Of a stretch of 8,130 nucleotides of DNA, positions 6,419-8,130 are shown in pieces. The notes under the pieces were generated by a model. It was not told the origin of the DNA, ran no database searches, and saw only the letters and a program-made list of their open reading frames with translations. Position numbers and translations under genes: made by a program. Source of the DNA: Methanothrix sp. Lineage in GTDB: Archaea; Halobacteriota; Methanosarcinia; Methanotrichales; Methanotrichaceae. Position 1 is the stretch's first letter. Every line of letters begins with the position of its first letter. Location: the NCBI GenBank assembly GCA_028688175.1, contig JAQTYS010000080.1, positions 1 to 8,130 on the forward strand, given 5' to 3'.

Positions 6419-7230
6419 GTAGAGTCATCGATTTTCACGCACACATCTATCCGCAATGGGTGGCGGCCAAGATTCTGCCTGCCGCTAAGAGAAAGCTGAA
6501 GGTGGAAGTACCTGGCACCGGCTCGCCGCAAGACCTGTGCGGCATGATGCAGGCGGCAGGAGTGGCCCAATCGGTTCTCCTGCCCCTGGCCAAAGGCAGG
6601 GAGGACGTCTCCAGCCTCAACGATTGGATCTTGTCCGTTTCAAAAGAGAATCAGGAGCTGACAGCCTTCGGGGCCGTTCATCCCTTCATGCAAAACCTGG
6701 AGACAGAGCTGGATCGTCTGGCTGCCTGGGGCATCAGGGGAGTGAAGATGATGCCCCTCTTGCAGGAGGTCTATCCAGATGATCCGCGCTGTGGCCGGCT
6801 TTTCGAAGCATTGACAGAGAGAAAGATGATTCTGGTATCTCATGCCGGTCGAGATCCGTTGGATCGACCGGAGGTCTTCGGCACGCCGGATCGCTTCGCG
6901 CGGACCATTGAATGCTATCCGGATCTGAAAATGGTGCTGGCCCATTTGGGAGGTTTGCGCATGTGGGATGATGTGCGGCGCTACCTTCTCTCTGCCGGCG
7001 GAAATGTCTATTTCGACACAGCTTACGTCTCCTTTTACATGGGGCAGGAGGAGATGAAGGAGCTCATTGGGGATATCGGGCCAGAGAGGATCCTGTTTGG
7101 CAGCGATTACCCTTGGGAGGAGCCGGGAAGAGCGGCGGAGATTATCAGGGGCCTGGAACTGTGTGAGTCGGAAGAGCAGGCCGTTCTCGGCAAGAATGCG
7201 GCCAAGCTCCTTGGTATGAATATGGATTAG
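6415..7230 (+). CDS. TIM-barrel amidohydrolase, COG2159 / ACMSD-like
   Basis: This 271-residue protein is a metal-dependent amidohydrolase of the COG2159 (amidohydrolase_2) type, the family that includes aminocarboxymuconate-semialdehyde decarboxylase. Metal-site motifs are in the expected order: D6-F-H8-A-H10 at the first strand, GVKMMP (109-114), VSHAG with H143, AHLGG with H177, and FGSDYPW with D231. Members are hydrolases or decarboxylases; the substrate here cannot be predicted. The start is TTG, because the HxH motif lies only seven residues in and no ATG or GTG fits upstream of it. The TTG shares four bases (TTGA) with the top6A stop, and GGGG (6407-6410) may serve as ribosome binding site. 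The gene is therefore very probably co-transcribed and coupled with top6A, although no functional link to topoisomerase is known. T5 at 7233-7237 follows the stop. Confidence 0.88.
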   Translation: MSRVIDFHAHIYPQWVAAKILPAAKRKLKVEVPGTGSPQDLCGMMQAAGVAQSVLLPLAKGREDVSSLNDWILSVSKENQELTAFGAVHPFMQNLETELDRLAAWGIRGVKMMPLLQEVYPDDPRCGRLFEALTERKMILVSHAGRDPLDRPEVFGTPDRFARTIECYPDLKMVLAHLGGLRMWDDVRRYLLSAGGNVYFDTAYVSFYMGQEEMKELIGDIGPERILFGSDYPWEEPGRAAEIIRGLELCESEEQAVLGKNAAKLLGMNMD

Positions 7231-7232
7231 TC

Positions 7233-7237
7233 TTTTT
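7233..7237 (+). terminator. T-run after the amidohydrolase gene
   Basis: A run of five T begins 2 nt after the amidohydrolase stop and precedes a new TATA box. It is a plausible weak archaeal terminator for the top6 operon; no hairpin is evident. Confidence 0.3.
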
Positions 7238-7247
7238 AGGCCAAAGG

Positions 7248-7253
7248 TTTATA
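7248..7253 (+). promoter_or_regulatory. TATA box of the Trm112-like gene
   Basis: TTTATA is preceded by purine-rich CCAAAGG, which could act as a BRE. Its centre is about 29 nt before ATG 7280, so transcription should start at or very near that codon. That would make the mRNA leaderless, consistent with the lack of any ribosome binding site upstream. Confidence 0.55.
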
Positions 7254-7279
7254 CTTCTTTAAAATAGATGTGTCGATTC

Positions 7280-7462
7280 ATGAAACGCGATCTGCTTGAC
7301 ATTTTAGCCTGCCCGCTGTGCAAGGGTGACCTAACACTAGAGGTGTTCGAAGAGAATGATAAGGAGATAGTGACGGGGAAGCTCTGCTGTCAGGCCTGCA
7401 AGGAATGCTATCCCATTGAAGATGCCATTCCCAATATGCTGCCGCCCGATCTGAGAGATTAG
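7280..7462 (+). CDS. Trm112-family zinc protein, methyltransferase activator
   Basis: This small protein (60 residues from ATG 7280) belongs to the Trm112/YcaR family. Archaeal and eukaryotic Trm112 is an obligate partner that stabilises and activates several methyltransferases acting on tRNA, rRNA and release factor. The N-terminus MKRDLLDILACPLCKGDL is typical. The zinc site is formed by C11-P-L-C14 and C37-Q-A-C40, followed by CYPIEDAIPNMLPP (43-56), the hallmark C-terminal block. Two further cysteines (C36, C43) flank the second knuckle. An in-frame ATG at 7268 would add four residues (MCRF). The later ATG is preferred because it matches the family N-terminus and the position predicted from the TATA box. 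No partner methyltransferase gene is in the window; the box C/D gene nop5 is the only other RNA-methylation gene. Confidence 0.9.
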   Translation: MKRDLLDILACPLCKGDLTLEVFEENDKEIVTGKLCCQACKECYPIEDAIPNMLPPDLRD

Positions 7463-7521
7463 CCTTACCTGAAATCTATCACCCTAGCGTGCCGGAGGGA
7501 AGAAGCCATACTAGCAAAATA

Positions 7522-7530
7522 TTTATATAA
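7522..7530 (+). promoter_or_regulatory. TATA box upstream of the last gene
   Basis: TTTATATAA is a strong archaeal TATA box within an AT-rich tract (7516-7550). It predicts a transcript start near 7551-7553, which would leave a short leader carrying GGGGAG before TTG 7566. The rest of the gap from 7463 shows no gene or hairpin terminator. Confidence 0.6.
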
Positions 7531-7551
7531 TATTATGTGATATTTGATTAA

Positions 7552-7557
7552 GGGGAG
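7552..7557 (+). promoter_or_regulatory. Ribosome binding site deciding a TTG start
   Basis: GGGGAG lies 8 nt before TTG 7566 but only 2 nt before the in-frame TTG 7560. The spacing favours 7566. Confidence 0.45.
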
Positions 7558-7565
7558 TATTGGCA

Positions 7566-8130
7566 TTGGATCATGTTGTTCACATCAACAATGGCAGCGG
7601 GGCGGCTAAGCCCATAGTTCTTCGTCTTCTTCCCGGCGAGGAGACCATATTCAATCTTAAAATCCTCAATGACGGGGAGCCTTCTAATATATCTCTGCTG
7701 GCCAGCAACCCCGTCTTCAAGGCGGTGCGTTTGAAAAAAACGGATCATTATGTGGTCCTCGAGGAGATTGTACCAATACTTGCCAGAATGCCGACCGACA
7801 AGAAGCGACTAGATGGCGAGATTCTCCTCTCCAGTAGCGGCGGAGAGAGCCGGGTGCCTATCACTCTCCTGCGCGATTCGGAAGATCCAGGCGACGATCT
7901 TGAAGATCCCGGTCTGCAGGGGGACAAGGAATTGTTGGACGATGAAGTTGATGCTGATGATGAGTACGATGATGAAGAAGACTACGAAAGAGTCAAGAGA
8001 GTGAAGCGCAGCGCTGATGAAGAGGAAGACGAAGGTGACGAAGACGAGATCGAAGAGACGGAGAAAGAGCCGCGGCGCATAGCCTTCTCTCGCGATAAAG
8101 ACCTGCAAAGATACCGATCTGCCACCCGTC
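7566..8130 (+). CDS. Unrecognised protein with acidic tail, partial at right edge
   Basis: An uninterrupted frame of 188 codons runs off the window. No ATG lies near its 5' end; the proposed start is TTG 7566, chosen by the upstream TATA box (7522-7530) and GGGGAG spacing. Residues 1-102 look like a beta-sandwich of about 100 residues, with alternating hydrophobic strands such as HVVHI, PIVLRLL, TIFNLKIL, VVLEEIVPIL, GEILLSS and VPITLL. This is reminiscent of Ig-like or ASH-type folds, and of archaeal proteins with a short 'VHxN' N-terminus such as the DUF7524 group, but that assignment is only a guess. Residues 104-168 are highly acidic (36 Asp or Glu of 65), broken by a basic patch ERVKRVKRS (141-149). 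Basic residues return after 169 (PRRIAFSRDK). No membrane segment or signal peptide is seen in the visible part. Function unknown. Confidence 0.75.
   Translation, partial: MDHVVHINNGSGAAKPIVLRLLPGEETIFNLKILNDGEPSNISLLASNPVFKAVRLKKTDHYVVLEEIVPILARMPTDKKRLDGEILLSSSGGESRVPITLLRDSEDPGDDLEDPGLQGDKELLDDEVDADDEYDDEEDYERVKRVKRSADEEEDEGDEDEIEETEKEPRRIAFSRDKDLQRYRSATR
7873..8070 (+). repeat. Low-complexity acidic coding region (GAT/GAA-rich)
   Basis: Codons for Asp and Glu dominate this stretch, with GATGATGA-like runs around 7936-7980 and 8018-8060. It encodes the acidic tail of the last gene. This is compositional bias, not an exact tandem repeat. Confidence 0.7.

Noticed and set aside
6537..6945. 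Frames on both strands within the amidohydrolase gene
   Set aside because: They overlap the metal-binding motifs of the real gene in other frames and have no supporting start signals.
7809..8108. Minus-strand frame with a hydrophobic, membrane-like stretch
   Set aside because: The Phe/Ile/Val-rich run is the reverse complement of GAT/GAA acidic codons in the last plus-strand gene. The plus frame has a promoter, a ribosome binding site and a coherent beta-rich N-terminus.
1..8130. Mobile elements, CRISPR repeats, tRNA or rRNA genes
   Set aside because: No transposase-like protein, regularly spaced direct repeats, tRNA-like cloverleaf or rRNA segment was seen. The only clear repeat is the OB-fold duplication inside the RPA gene.

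Overview
The window reads as ordinary chromosomal DNA of a methanogenic euryarchaeon, most likely of the Methanothrix/Methanosarcina group. This is inferred from the archaeal gene set: Nop5, a two-OB-fold zinc-finger RPA paired with its RPA-associated protein, topoisomerase VI and Trm112. It is also supported by GGTGA-type ribosome binding sites and TTTAWATA-type TATA boxes. No database search was possible, so the genus is a guess.

Layout. Positions 1-67 hold no complete gene. A minus-strand gene (68-934) encodes a compact Nop5/Nop56-type scaffold of the box C/D RNA 2'-O-methylation complex. A 120-bp divergent intergenic region with one near-palindromic TATA element separates it from the plus-strand genes, and everything from there to the end is on the plus strand. 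First come an RPA-family single-stranded DNA-binding protein (1056-2285) and, 1 nt later, an RPA-associated OB-fold protein (2287-3147). A stand-alone 76-residue Lrp/AsnC ligand-binding (RAM) domain protein (3195-3425) follows with its own TATA box and ribosome binding site. Next are topoisomerase VI subunits B (3443-5278) and A (5282-6418). A TIM-barrel amidohydrolase (6415-7230) overlaps the end of top6A by 4 nt. A Trm112-type zinc protein (7280-7462) looks leaderless. The last gene (7566 to the window edge) is a partial, unrecognised protein with a beta-rich N-terminal part and a strongly acidic tail.

How the genes fit together. RPA and its partner protect single-stranded DNA in replication and repair, while Top6 relaxes and decatenates DNA, so the core is a genome-maintenance neighbourhood. 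Nop5 and Trm112 both serve methylation of RNA and translation factors. The RAM protein and the amidohydrolase are the members whose presence is not explained by known pathways.

I found no mobile element, CRISPR array, tRNA or rRNA. I do not see convincing evidence of an undescribed system. The most noteworthy points are a recently homogenised OB-fold duplication inside RPA, the RAM protein placed between the ssDNA-binding and topoisomerase operons, the top6A/amidohydrolase overlap, and the acidic protein at the right edge.
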